The notes below the pieces were generated by a model. It saw nothing but the letters and a program-made list of their open reading frames with translations. It searched no databases and was not told where the DNA came from. From the NCBI GenBank assembly GCA_031257295.1, contig JAIROX010000002.1:1-54814 (forward strand): a DNA stretch of 54,814 nt, given 5' to 3'. Source of the DNA: Candidatus Nomurabacteria bacterium. Its GTDB lineage: Bacteria > Patescibacteriota > Saccharimonadia > Saccharimonadales > Saccharimonadaceae. The stretch's first letter is position 1. Each line of letters opens with the position of its first letter. Position numbers and translations under genes: made by a program. Of the stretch, positions 48,421 to 54,814 are shown in pieces.

Positions 48421-50373
48421 ATGGCCAAAAAGCCTTTTAGTGGTGCTAAAAAGGCTTGGCGAAAATTTAAGAAAGACTTTAAAAAGTCTTTCTATCAAGC
48501 CAAACAAGATCCTAAGCAAGCTTGGAAAGATATATGCAAGGGATTTGTAGAGTTTTGGACACCTAAAAGAGTTTACTTTGCGGTGTCGGCTTTAGCAGCC
48601 TGGCTACTTGCTCCAGCCCTGGTGATTTTTTTAGAATACCGCCAGCGCATCTATAACATAGAGTCAACCTTCAAGTTTGCCACCGAGCATCCTGAAATAT
48701 TTCACTACACCTGCACCATCATGCTACTTCTAGGATTAACTTCCATAGCTATATTCAAGAGTGTCCTAAAAGGCGAAGCCGTACTAGTCGCGCTGATTAC
48801 TGCCATCACCTTCGTGCATATCAACAAGTTCCAGGCCCGAGATTTTCCACTACTGCCAGAAGACCTTCAAATGGCAACCGAAGCCCAATCTCTCAGCCAA
48901 ATGGTGAATATCTGGGACGTGGTTATCACGGTAGCAGCGATGGTCGCTGTGCTAGTAGGCGCTTGGTGCTTACAGCGTTTTATTGATCGCAAGCTTGCTC
49001 TCAAATACAAGACAAAAAAAGTTGCCACTTTTAGGCTACTGTTAGGTTTTGTCAGTGTTTTCTTATTGCTCACAACTATAGCACCTATCAGGTCCATCAA
49101 CGATCGTCGTACATATGTTGAGTTTCTAGATACAGAGATTGTCGCCTGGAACCAAGTTGAAAACTATCAGCGCAACGGCTTTTTGGTCGGTTTTATATAC
49201 AATATCGGCAGCAAGAAAATGGCCGAGCCCACCTTTGCCAAATATAATTCGGAAAATATTAAAAAAATTGTTGATAAGTATAAGAAAGTTGCCGATGAAC
49301 ACAACAAAAGTAAAAAATCTCTGGCCGACGAGAACGTCAATATCCTGTACGTCATGAACGAATCATTCTCAGACCCAAACAGGTTTAAGGATACATACCC
49401 GTTCACCGGTGAAAACCCGGTGCCAAACTTGAACGCTCTGCAGACTAACACACATACCTCTTTCGGATATATTCAAGGGGCCGAATATGGCGGTGGCACG
49501 GCCAATGTTGAGTTCGAAGCGCTAACCGGGCTATCAAATTACTTCTTGGGCGTAGTGCCCTATGTCCAAATCATGTCCAAGAAGACTAACTTTCCAGCCC
49601 TGCCATCGTTCCTAAACTCCCAGGGATACACCAGCACTGGCCTGCACCCTTATTCCGGCAATATGTACAAACGCAATATTGTGTATAAAAATCTTGGCTT
49701 CAAGACATTTATCGACAGAGATGGCTTCACCTTTAGGGACGTCGAACCAAACACCAACAACTATATATCCGACGAATCAGCCTATAAACAAGCGCTTCAG
49801 CAACTTGGTTCGGGTGACAAGCAGTTCGTTACACTTATAACCATGCAAAATCATATGCCCTATACGGACATTTATAAAAAACTAGCCTACAAGTCTACCG
49901 CTACAGATGTTAGCAAATCTGCTAATGATGCCATAGCTAACTATCTGCAGACTTTGCACAGCGCCGATGAAGCTCTCGGTAAGCTAGTTAAACAGATTGA
50001 TGAGACTAAGCAGAAAACTGTCCTGGTTTTTTGGGGAGATCATCTACCAGGCCTCTACAGCAACCTTGAGGGCTCTGACTTAAAATACCAAACACCGATC
50101 CTGGTCTACTCCAACTTCGGTGATGGCAAAAAGCTTGGAGTGATCAGCTCAAACTATATCAGCCTAGAGTTATTAAACTATATAGATGTCAAGATGCCAG
50201 CCTACTACTACCTGCTAGCTGATACAAAGAAAGCCGATCCAGTGCTAGCCAAATCCTATTTCGAAAACAAGTCGCCAAAAGAAACCGACGAACTTAAAGA
50301 TTACGAGATGATAGAATACGACCTGTTAAGCGGTAAGCAGTATAGTAAGAAGTTCGGCCTGTTTGACCTGTAG
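48421..50373 (+). CDS. Lipoteichoic acid synthase-like sulfatase-fold enzyme
   Basis: 650 aa. Lys-rich cytoplasmic N-terminus, then five membrane helices (~50-245), then an external sulfatase/alkaline phosphatase domain. VNILYVMNESFSDPNRF (metal Glu), GAEYGGGTANVEFEALTG with the catalytic Thr, TLITMQNHMPYTD and VLVFWGDHLPG: the LtaS motif set. LtaS transfers glycerol phosphate from phosphatidylglycerol onto a growing chain. Acceptor polymer in this organism unknown. Start chosen at 48421 for its AAGGTGAG; 48406 adds 5 residues. Confidence 0.9.
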   Translation: MAKKPFSGAKKAWRKFKKDFKKSFYQAKQDPKQAWKDICKGFVEFWTPKRVYFAVSALAAWLLAPALVIFLEYRQRIYNIESTFKFATEHPEIFHYTCTIMLLLGLTSIAIFKSVLKGEAVLVALITAITFVHINKFQARDFPLLPEDLQMATEAQSLSQMVNIWDVVITVAAMVAVLVGAWCLQRFIDRKLALKYKTKKVATFRLLLGFVSVFLLLTTIAPIRSINDRRTYVEFLDTEIVAWNQVENYQRNGFLVGFIYNIGSKKMAEPTFAKYNSENIKKIVDKYKKVADEHNKSKKSLADENVNILYVMNESFSDPNRFKDTYPFTGENPVPNLNALQTNTHTSFGYIQGAEYGGGTANVEFEALTGLSNYFLGVVPYVQIMSKKTNFPALPSFLNSQGYTSTGLHPYSGNMYKRNIVYKNLGFKTFIDRDGFTFRDVEPNTNNYISDESAYKQALQQLGSGDKQFVTLITMQNHMPYTDIYKKLAYKSTATDVSKSANDAIANYLQTLHSADEALGKLVKQIDETKQKTVLVFWGDHLPGLYSNLEGSDLKYQTPILVYSNFGDGKKLGVISSNYISLELLNYIDVKMPAYYYLLADTKKADPVLAKSYFENKSPKETDELKDYEMIEYDLLSGKQYSKKFGLFDL

Positions 50374-50394
50374 ATAGCATTTTTATGCTTTATC

Positions 50395-50403
50395 TGGTAT
50401 CAT
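50395..50403 (+). promoter_or_regulatory. Extended -10 (TGG-TATCAT) upstream of tRNA-Gln
   Basis: TATCAT at 50398-50403 preceded by TGG; leaves ~30 nt of 5' leader to remove by RNase P. Confidence 0.5.
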
Positions 50404-50438
50404 TATCTACAGCTAAATTAGCATATGAAGCTTTATAT

Positions 50439-50512
50439 TGGGGCGTGGCCAAGTGGTAAGGCAGCGGGTTCTGGTCCCGTGATCGTGGGTTCAAATCCTA
50501 CCGCCCCAGCCA
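50439..50512 (+). tRNA. tRNA-Gln (anticodon CUG)
   Basis: 74 nt. Acceptor TGGGGCG/CGCCCCA, discriminator G, encoded CCA (50510-50512). Anticodon arm GCGGG-TTCTGGT-CCCGT gives CUG after U33, reading CAG. T arm GTGGG-TTCAAAT-CCTAC. Its aminoacylation here would be through Glu-tRNA(Gln) and GatCAB, encoded at 25783-29334. Confidence 0.95.
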
Positions 50513-50546
50513 AATTAAAAACACCATATATGGTGTTTTTAATTTG
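50511..50546. terminator. Perfect 18-bp palindromic terminator
   Basis: CAAATTAAAAACACCATA and its exact complement, centred between 50528 and 50529, with T5 after the stem on both strands. Serves tRNA-Gln and the convergent minus-strand gene. Overlaps the tRNA CCA end. Confidence 0.85.
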
Positions 50547-50560
50547 CAAATACACTACAT

Positions 50561-51010
50561 CTAGTGTTTAGGTGTTTTGCTCACCTTCTTAGTTTTCTTA
50601 GTCTTTTTCGGGTTAGTTCCACGAAAAGGCCAGTAGCCCCAAGTAACAATCAGCATCAAAACAGCAAAAGATATCTGTGCCAGGTCACCAACTATACCGC
50701 CGCTGGAAGCTTGCATGACTGCCATCACAAATAACAGTGCCGCCATCATCCAGCCGAATGCCATACTCATAAAACGCATCAGTTTACTAACCTTCATACC
50801 AGACAAAAACGGAATAGCAAATACTGCTATAAATGCTAGCGCGCCTATCTCACCTTTTGTAGCATAATCCAACACACTTTCAGCAGACTTAGCAGCTTGG
50901 GCAAACTGGCTGATACATATAAATGCCAAGTAAGCCGACATTACCCAGCCAACGTATTTGATGAACCAGATTTTCGGGGCACCGGCTGGTGTTGCCATTA
51001 TTTTCTTCAT
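50561..51010 (-). CDS. Small four-helix membrane protein
   Basis: 149 aa from ATG 51010; TGG-TATGGT (complement of 51017-51022) ends 6 nt upstream, and a longer frame from 51067 would overlap trmD. Four helices (WFIKYVGWVMSAYLAFICI, ALAFIAVFAIPFLSGM, FMSMAFGWMMAALLFVMAVM, SFAVLMLIVTWGYWPF) and a Lys-rich end (NPKKTKKTKKVSKTPKH). Not recognised. Confidence 0.7.
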   Translation of the reverse strand: MKKIMATPAGAPKIWFIKYVGWVMSAYLAFICISQFAQAAKSAESVLDYATKGEIGALAFIAVFAIPFLSGMKVSKLMRFMSMAFGWMMAALLFVMAVMQASSGGIVGDLAQISFAVLMLIVTWGYWPFRGTNPKKTKKTKKVSKTPKH

Positions 51011-51032
51011 ATAACTACCATACCACTTATTT

Positions 51033-51695
51033 TCACTTTTGTGAATTATCTTGGCGCCATTTAGCAATTTCTGCGTGATTACCGCTCAGTAACACCTCTG
51101 GCACCTTCATGCTTCGAAACTCTTCAGGCCGGGTATATTGCGGAAACTCTAGGTTATCGCCGTCGCTGTAGCTCTCAATCGCTGCCGAATTCTCACCGCC
51201 CAGCACGCCCGGGATCAACCGTACAATCGAATCAATCACTGTCATAGCAGGCAGCTCGCCGCCAGTTAAAACATACTGCCCCACACTAATTTTGGTATCT
51301 ATAAACTTCTCCAGCCGCGCATCAAAACCTTCGTAGCGCCCGCAAATTATGATATAGTCATCATCGCTCGCCGCATACTCGGCTGCCATTTGTTGGTTCC
51401 AAACCGTCTTCGATGGTGACATCAATATAACTTTCGGCTTTTTTGCTACAAGGTCCGACCTTGCAGTACTTATAGCGAACTCCAGCGCTGCCACTAGCGG
51501 TTCTATCATTAGCAACATACCATCGCCGCCGCCATATGGCGTATCATCCACCTGCCTGCGCGGCCCGAGCCCGAAGTCTCTCAAGTTAATCAACTCAAAC
51601 TGCGCTAGGCCCTCTTTTTGGGCCTTCCACATCATGCTGGACCCCAGAACTCCTTCAAACATTTCGGGAAAAAGTGTAACCACCTGAAACTTCAT
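51033..51695 (-). CDS. trmD: tRNA (guanine-N1)-methyltransferase TrmD
   Basis: 220 aa. SPOUT knot signature ICGRYEGFDARLEKFIDTKISVGQYVLTGGELPAMTVID with the catalytic Asp region; start MKFQVVTLFPEMFEGVL typical. Methylates G37 of tRNAs to keep frame. Contains a CAAG-N6-CCTTGCA palindrome encoding ARSDL in a variable loop. TGG-TAAAAT (51702-51707) ends 6 nt before the ATG. Confidence 0.96.
   Translation of the reverse strand: MKFQVVTLFPEMFEGVLGSSMMWKAQKEGLAQFELINLRDFGLGPRRQVDDTPYGGGDGMLLMIEPLVAALEFAISTARSDLVAKKPKVILMSPSKTVWNQQMAAEYAASDDDYIIICGRYEGFDARLEKFIDTKISVGQYVLTGGELPAMTVIDSIVRLIPGVLGGENSAAIESYSDGDNLEFPQYTRPEEFRSMKVPEVLLSGNHAEIAKWRQDNSQK
51449..51463. repeat. Short palindrome inside trmD
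   Basis: CAAGGTC-C-GACCTTG, third copy of the CAAG-N6-CCTTGCA pattern. Confidence 0.5.
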
Positions 51696-51715
51696 ACCAC
51701 CATTTTACCACTAAA

Positions 51716-51748
51716 CCACAAAACCACCCCAAAGGAGTGGTTTTGTGG
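51716..51748 (-). terminator. Intrinsic terminator of khpA
   Basis: 15-bp stem on the minus strand (CCACAAAACCACTCC/GGGGTGGTTTTGTGG with a U-G pair), on the plus strand the same pair is C-A. The T-run lies inside the stem rather than after it. Confidence 0.6.
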
Positions 51749-51816
51749 ACATATAAGCTCTCAACTTTTAGTTGCTCTCGCAGAGCCATGTTCACTTTTA
51801 CTTGAACTGTTAACGA

Positions 51817-52242
51817 TTATATATCTAAATCGTCTAAGTCTTCAAGCTCTTTTTTAGTTTTCTCTGTAAACTCTGACTCGTTTTCCACAGATTCTTCAGC
51901 TTCTGGCTCTTCTACCTCTGTTGCTGGTTCGTCATCTGTTTCCACAGCTGGAGTGTCGTCTTCTACCTCTTCAACCCTCTCTGGCTTCTCGTAGCCATCA
52001 TTGTTGACAATCTTAAGGTTATAACGAGCGTCATTTTTAGTACCAAGTGCGCGTAGCAGGGTGCGCAAGCTTTGGGCAGTTACACCACGGCGACCGATCA
52101 CACGGCCTAGGTCATCTGGTGCAACAGTCAATGTTAAAAGCACGCCTTTTTCATCAATATCGCGTTGGACCTCTACCTTGTCTGGGTCGGACACAAGGGT
52201 TTTTACAATGTATTCTATAAATTGCTGATCTATACTGGACAT
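51817..52242 (-). CDS. khpA: KH-domain RNA-binding protein KhpA with acidic tail
   Basis: 141 aa. Residues 1-75 are a KhpA/YlqC domain (FIEYIVKTLVSDPDKVEV, DDLGRVIGRRGVTAQSLRTLLRALG with GRRG loop). Residues 80-141 are a strongly acidic tail (EEVEDDTPAVETDDEPATEV...). rpsP-khpA-trmD is a common bacterial order; here rpsP lies beyond a plus-strand insertion. TGC-TAAAAT at 52279-52284, Shine-Dalgarno AGGAGGAG. Confidence 0.92.
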   Translation of the reverse strand: MSSIDQQFIEYIVKTLVSDPDKVEVQRDIDEKGVLLTLTVAPDDLGRVIGRRGVTAQSLRTLLRALGTKNDARYNLKIVNNDGYEKPERVEEVEDDTPAVETDDEPATEVEEPEAEESVENESEFTEKTKKELEDLDDLDI

Positions 52243-52334
52243 TTCTCCTCCTTCAGTATATTTGGTATTACAACTTCTATTTTAGCACAATGCACCACCC
52301 AAAAAACATAGTGCTTACCATATCTGGTATACTA

Positions 52335-52363
52335 TTGACAAATACTGATAAATAGCGTACAAT
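52335..52363 (+). promoter_or_regulatory. Promoter TTGACA-17-TACAAT
   Basis: -35 52335-52340, -10 52358-52363. Leader ~65 nt with a GTGCGGGCT/AGCTCGCAC hairpin (52400-52420 region) followed by ATTTT and AGGAGGTGG. Confidence 0.75.
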
Positions 52364-52436
52364 GTAGTATGTTTAGCTAAGTCTTGCATAAGTTATAGGT
52401 GCGGGCTCTAGCTCGCACATTTTAGGAGGTGGAAGT

Positions 52437-52772
52437 ATGTATATTCTAAAGCAAAGTAACCAGCTAGATAGCTGCGAACCTATCGAAAGCATTTCGATAG
52501 ACACGAGAATTCTCGTGCATTCGCACGCCGGGAACAAAAAAGGGTGCCGTTTGGTTATAGCATTATACCCAAGCAAATTCCATGATCATTATCCAAGGAT
52601 AGTTCCCCATACAATTGGGCCTAGCGGTAACATAGTATCCCAACAGATCCACGGTGCGAAAGCCATAAAGCTCTTTCTTAACCGTTACCTGGTAGTGTAT
52701 CGAAACAGTGGCCACCACTCAATCGTTGACGCACTACTTGAGCGTGAGGTTCAGGCACGCCACCTTGGGTAA
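52437..52772 (+). CDS. Unknown 111-aa protein between khpA and rpsP
   Basis: ATG 52437 with strong AGGAGGTGG 5 nt upstream and its own promoter. Soluble, basic. Segments KGCRLVIALYPSKFHDHYPRI and HGAKAIKLFLNRYLVVYRN suggest a globular fold but match no family I know. The frame stays open for 31 codons after its TAA with sense-like codons (to 52868), so it may be a shortened gene or have a coupled tail. Confidence 0.7.
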   Translation: MYILKQSNQLDSCEPIESISIDTRILVHSHAGNKKGCRLVIALYPSKFHDHYPRIVPHTIGPSGNIVSQQIHGAKAIKLFLNRYLVVYRNSGHHSIVDALLEREVQARHLG

Positions 52773-52868
52773 TACCCAACGGTGATTACGGGTAAACTGT
52801 ATGACCTGCGTACGTTCAAGCGCAAGTTCGGCAACAAGCCGGACTTTGAATGGGTCGACCAGATCTAA
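52773..52868 (+). other. In-frame open tail after the stop of the 111-aa gene
   Basis: Same frame as 52437-52772; encodes YPTVITGKLYDLRTFKRKF and on to a second TAA at 52866. A GTG at 52782 could start it. The composition looks coding. Either a nonsense mutation at 52770 truncated the gene, or a small separate peptide is coded. Confidence 0.35.
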
Positions 52869-52880
52869 CAATCACCATCA

Positions 52881-52914
52881 AATACGAGGCCCTTAGGCCT
52901 CGTATTAAAATTTT
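52881..52914. terminator. Bidirectional terminator
   Basis: Perfect 11-bp stem AATACGAGGCC/GGCCTCGTATT, loop CTTA, flanked by AAAATTTT towards rpsP. Ends the 52437 transcript and rpsP. Confidence 0.75.
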
Positions 52915-52926
52915 AGGCTGGGTTTA

Positions 52927-53370
52927 TTATCCAGCCGTGGCCGCTTCTGCAGCTGGCTCCTCAGTTGGGGCAGCTTCAGCGTCTGGATTTTCAACCGGTG
53001 CGGCCTCTTCGGCTGGCACCTCTTCGGTGACAGGCTCTTCAGCTGGGGTCTCCTCTACTGGGCGGTTTTTGCGCAGTTTTTCCAGATTGCGTACCGCACG
53101 GGTTTTTGGAGCTGGTTCCTTCACCCACTTAGGCATAGTCACGCCCTGGCTCTTCAACACTCGCACCACACGCGAACTTGGCTGGGCGCCATTACTTAGG
53201 TATTTTTCAGCTAATTCTTTATTTATGGCCGTTTCTTTAGTGTGCGGGTTGTAGCTGCCAAGATAGGCGACAACACGTCCGCTTAAAGGGTGGCGATTAG
53301 CTTCTTGCACGATCACGCGATACACTGGATAGCCGCTACGACCGTTGCGTTGCAAACGAATTGCTAGCAT
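52927..53370 (-). CDS. rpsP: Ribosomal protein S16 with long acidic tail
   Basis: 147 aa. Residues 1-85 are bS16 (MLAIRLQRNGRSGYPVYRVI, GRVVAYLGSYNPHTKE, YLSNGAQPSSRVVRVL). Residues ~100-147 are an added Glu/Ala/Pro tail (VEETPAEEPVTEEVPAEEAA...). AAAGGAAG Shine-Dalgarno; promoter TTGACC-17-TAAACT at 53403-53431. Confidence 0.96.
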   Translation of the reverse strand: MLAIRLQRNGRSGYPVYRVIVQEANRHPLSGRVVAYLGSYNPHTKETAINKELAEKYLSNGAQPSSRVVRVLKSQGVTMPKWVKEPAPKTRAVRNLEKLRKNRPVEETPAEEPVTEEVPAEEAAPVENPDAEAAPTEEPAAEAATAG

Positions 53371-53402
53371 TTACGTTTCTTCCTTTCGTTAATAACCTTG
53401 CC

Positions 53403-53431
53403 AGTTTACACTATTTTGCCAGATAGGTCAA
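53403..53431 (-). promoter_or_regulatory. Promoter of rpsP
   Basis: TTGACC (complement of 53426-53431), 17 nt, TAAACT (complement of 53403-53408). Confidence 0.6.
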
Positions 53432-53458
53432 CGATAGTAATAGCAGGCATATATGTAT

Positions 53459-53464
53459 TATAAT
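53459..53464 (+). promoter_or_regulatory. -10 TATAAT 7 nt before the GDPD-like ATG
   Basis: Start expected at or next to the ATG 53472. Confidence 0.6.
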
Positions 53465-53471
53465 AGCGCTT

Positions 53472-54575
53472 ATGATAACCGACACGGTAAACCGGGCGCG
53501 TCTTTACGTGCTATTTCGCAACATGGCTAGCCTGCTTCAGAAGTATGATGCGACTAAAGACCACGACCGCAAACAGTACCTAGCAACCCGCTTAGAGGCT
53601 GAACTGAAACTGGTCGACAAGTCGCTAGCTAACCAGATAACTCACAAAATTGTGGCGCACAGGCATATCAACGATATCGACTCACTCAAAGCCGAATTGC
53701 AGGGAGCCACTGCCACGCCAGAGCTAGACGTTCGATTCGATAAGAATGGCAAAGGCTGGGTATCGCACTCGCCACGCACCGGGCTGCCATGGGTATCACC
53801 CATGTTGCACAAGTTAACTTCTCAGCAGATCACTCAGCGCGGCAAGCGCCTTAGCCTAGATGACGCGTTGCACCTGATCGCTAAGTACAAGCGCGATAAC
53901 AAGCATCACCGCGTAGTGATTGAGCTAAAAGAGCTTGGCCCAAACGCCAGGTTTGACAACAGGTGCCTAGAAGGAGTCAAGCAATCACTCGAAAGCAGCC
54001 GGCTGACTGGGTCGGTATCTATAGCCACCTTGTCGCCATATATCTTAACCCTGGCGCACGCTAAGATGCCCGGTGTGCCATTATTTTTGAATGGTGGTGT
54101 GACACCGGTTTTTTCACGACACTTAGCGTATAATGCCAACTCCAGTAAGGGCAAAGGGCGAACGCTGACAGTCTTAAAACTTCCCAACATCGAGCTACTG
54201 GCCGCATCTTCGTCGCAGGTATCGCAGCGGGCTGATGGTTACGGCAAGCATACAGCCTATCTCTATACTCGGTACCCCAACAAAGTGGTAGATATCATGC
54301 GCGAGCATCATCGTAACGAATCTGGCGGAGCGGTGTTTTTAACAGTGGTAAACATCATGGCACAGTTGCTTGACAAATTCAGCACCCACCAAGGAAAAAA
54401 GTTACGCCAATATTACGCTGATCAGTTTGACGAACTTGGTGTAGCAAAGGGCTCTGGTATATCCAGGCGCGACAGTTTACAAAGCTATAAGAAGGTCAAG
54501 TCGCAGTTTGGCGCCGACACCGTGATTTACGCTAACGACAACCCCGGCCAGTGGGCTTACGAGATTTCAAGCTAA
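53472..54575 (+). CDS. Glycerophosphodiester phosphodiesterase-like protein
   Basis: 367 aa, no signal peptide. IVAHRHINDIDSLKAEL, then PELDVRFDKNGKGWVSHSP: the HR...E.D...H pattern of GDPD active sites, with RVVIELKEL in place of the usual xExK strand. TIM-barrel-like up to ~230; residues 230-367 form an extra, unassigned region. Would release glycerol-3-phosphate or cleave lipid head groups. Calling is by motif only, and the extension is unusual. Confidence 0.65.
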   Translation: MITDTVNRARLYVLFRNMASLLQKYDATKDHDRKQYLATRLEAELKLVDKSLANQITHKIVAHRHINDIDSLKAELQGATATPELDVRFDKNGKGWVSHSPRTGLPWVSPMLHKLTSQQITQRGKRLSLDDALHLIAKYKRDNKHHRVVIELKELGPNARFDNRCLEGVKQSLESSRLTGSVSIATLSPYILTLAHAKMPGVPLFLNGGVTPVFSRHLAYNANSSKGKGRTLTVLKLPNIELLAASSSQVSQRADGYGKHTAYLYTRYPNKVVDIMREHHRNESGGAVFLTVVNIMAQLLDKFSTHQGKKLRQYYADQFDELGVAKGSGISRRDSLQSYKKVKSQFGADTVIYANDNPGQWAYEISS

Positions 54576-54609
54576 CTCCAAACAACCCCGATCCTCATCG
54601 ATTACCCCC

Positions 54610-54638
54610 ATTATATCATACCGCTTATATTTTGTCAA
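54610..54638 (-). promoter_or_regulatory. Consensus promoter TTGACA-17-TGA-TATAAT pointing antisense to the GDPD-like gene
   Basis: -35 complement of 54633-54638, -10 complement of 54610-54615. Start near 54603. No minus-strand gene follows; only an 8-codon ORF. May drive an antisense or small RNA. Confidence 0.65.
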
Positions 54639-54640
54639 TA

Positions 54641-54814
54641 CTATGGGTTGGTTGTGGCCGTGAAGACTATAGTTTGCTTATAGCTATTGCACGCCGGTAC
54701 AGCCAGATTTACCTTAGTACCAAACCAGACTCTATTGTTGATAGTGCCACTGCTGCCGCCATAGGTTACTAGTGAAGGTGTACCAGTTGGTATGGGAAGA
54801 TATGTTGCGGGTGG
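54641..54814 (-). CDS. C-terminal end of a probable secreted protein (runs in from right edge)
   Basis: Open from the window edge for 57 codons to TAG at 54641-54643. Gly/Ser/Thr-rich, beta-like: PTGTPSLVTYGGSSGTINN, then VWFGTKVNLAVPACNSYKQT. Composition resembles the surface protein at the left edge. The N-terminus is outside, so neither family nor length can be given. Confidence 0.5.
   Translation of the reverse strand, partial: PPATYLPIPTGTPSLVTYGGSSGTINNRVWFGTKVNLAVPACNSYKQTIVFTATTNP

Noticed and set aside
54551-54772. 73-aa plus ORF at the right end
   Set aside because: Antisense to the promoter and to the better-looking partial secreted protein.
1-54814. Circular 55-kb replicon
   Set aside because: The frames of the two edge genes do not join, and core chromosomal genes fill the window.
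1-54814. TGA read as Gly (genetic code 25)
   Set aside because: Several confident genes end in TGA at coupled ATGA or GTGA junctions, and the proteins are of normal length.
1-54814. CRISPR arrays, IS elements, prophage
   Set aside because: No regularly spaced repeats, transposase or phage structural genes were seen on either strand.

Overview
The window reads as chromosomal sequence of a streamlined Patescibacteria/CPR bacterium, most probably a Saccharibacteria (TM7) relative. This rests on gene content and style, not on a database search. Genes are short-spaced and often overlap by 1-4 nt. Housekeeping genes (dnaE, nusA, RNase J, pheST, gatCAB, trmD, rpsP, rplS, uvrB, a compact sugar-phosphate set) sit beside T4P ATPase, a VirB6/TrbL-like membrane protein, an LTA-synthase-like enzyme and secreted repeat proteins. 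TGA is used as a stop, so this is not a recoded Gracilibacteria/Absconditabacteria genome. There is no rRNA, CRISPR array, IS or prophage; one tRNA (Gln, CUG) is present.

Layout. 1-4317 (minus): surface module with a secreted repeat protein cut by the left edge, a membrane protein whose 5' end carries a G9 tract, and an exported Ig-like/FN3 protein. 4600-5160 (plus): a stand-alone CdiA-CT-like nuclease followed by a short structured RNA with a near-consensus promoter and a terminator. 5247-11735: nusA diverging from RNase J, a small unknown gene, then oligoendopeptidase F coupled to a membrane-anchored HNH (DUF1524) nuclease. 11728-15634: a second structured RNA, an rnhB-yraN fusion, rplS, pilB, and a TrmH-family methylase. 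15638-23755: dnaE, DUF5665, a large VirB6/TrbL-like protein and a lipoprotein-like gene. 23843-29334: one tightly coupled operon gatC-gatA-HEPN-like-gatB-NUDIX-coiled coil-DUF948-YtxH-fic. 29421-35912: hemi-ferritin-like, uvrB, then the operon gap-rpiB-rpe-like-pfkB-unknown-LOG. 36028-43391: small membrane protein behind an attenuator-like leader, ppa diverging from an alpha/beta hydrolase, and the operon pheS-pheT-FKBP-trxB. 43459-50512: aquaporin-like, unknown, rmuC, small membrane protein, GltS-like, LtaS-like, tRNA-Gln. 50561-54814: membrane protein, trmD, khpA, an unknown gene, rpsP, a GDPD-like enzyme, and the end of another secreted protein at the right edge.

The most striking global signal is promoter architecture. 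About sixteen genes have an extended -10 element (often TGG-TAxAAT) only 6-12 nt before the start codon, and in twelve the spacing is exactly 6 nt, so transcription should begin at or next to the start codon (leaderless mRNA). A second class uses TTGAC(A/T)-17-TATAAT/TACAAT with a 5' leader and usually a Shine-Dalgarno; it serves the two RNA genes, nusA, rplS, rpsP and several accessory genes, some of whose leaders fold into terminator/antiterminator-like hairpins.

Functionally the genes fit an epibiotic, scavenging life style: peptidase and nuclease for host polymers, T4P and secretion-like membrane proteins for contact, pentose/triose phosphate enzymes in place of a full metabolism, and the transamidation route to Gln-tRNA (gatCAB plus tRNA-Gln).
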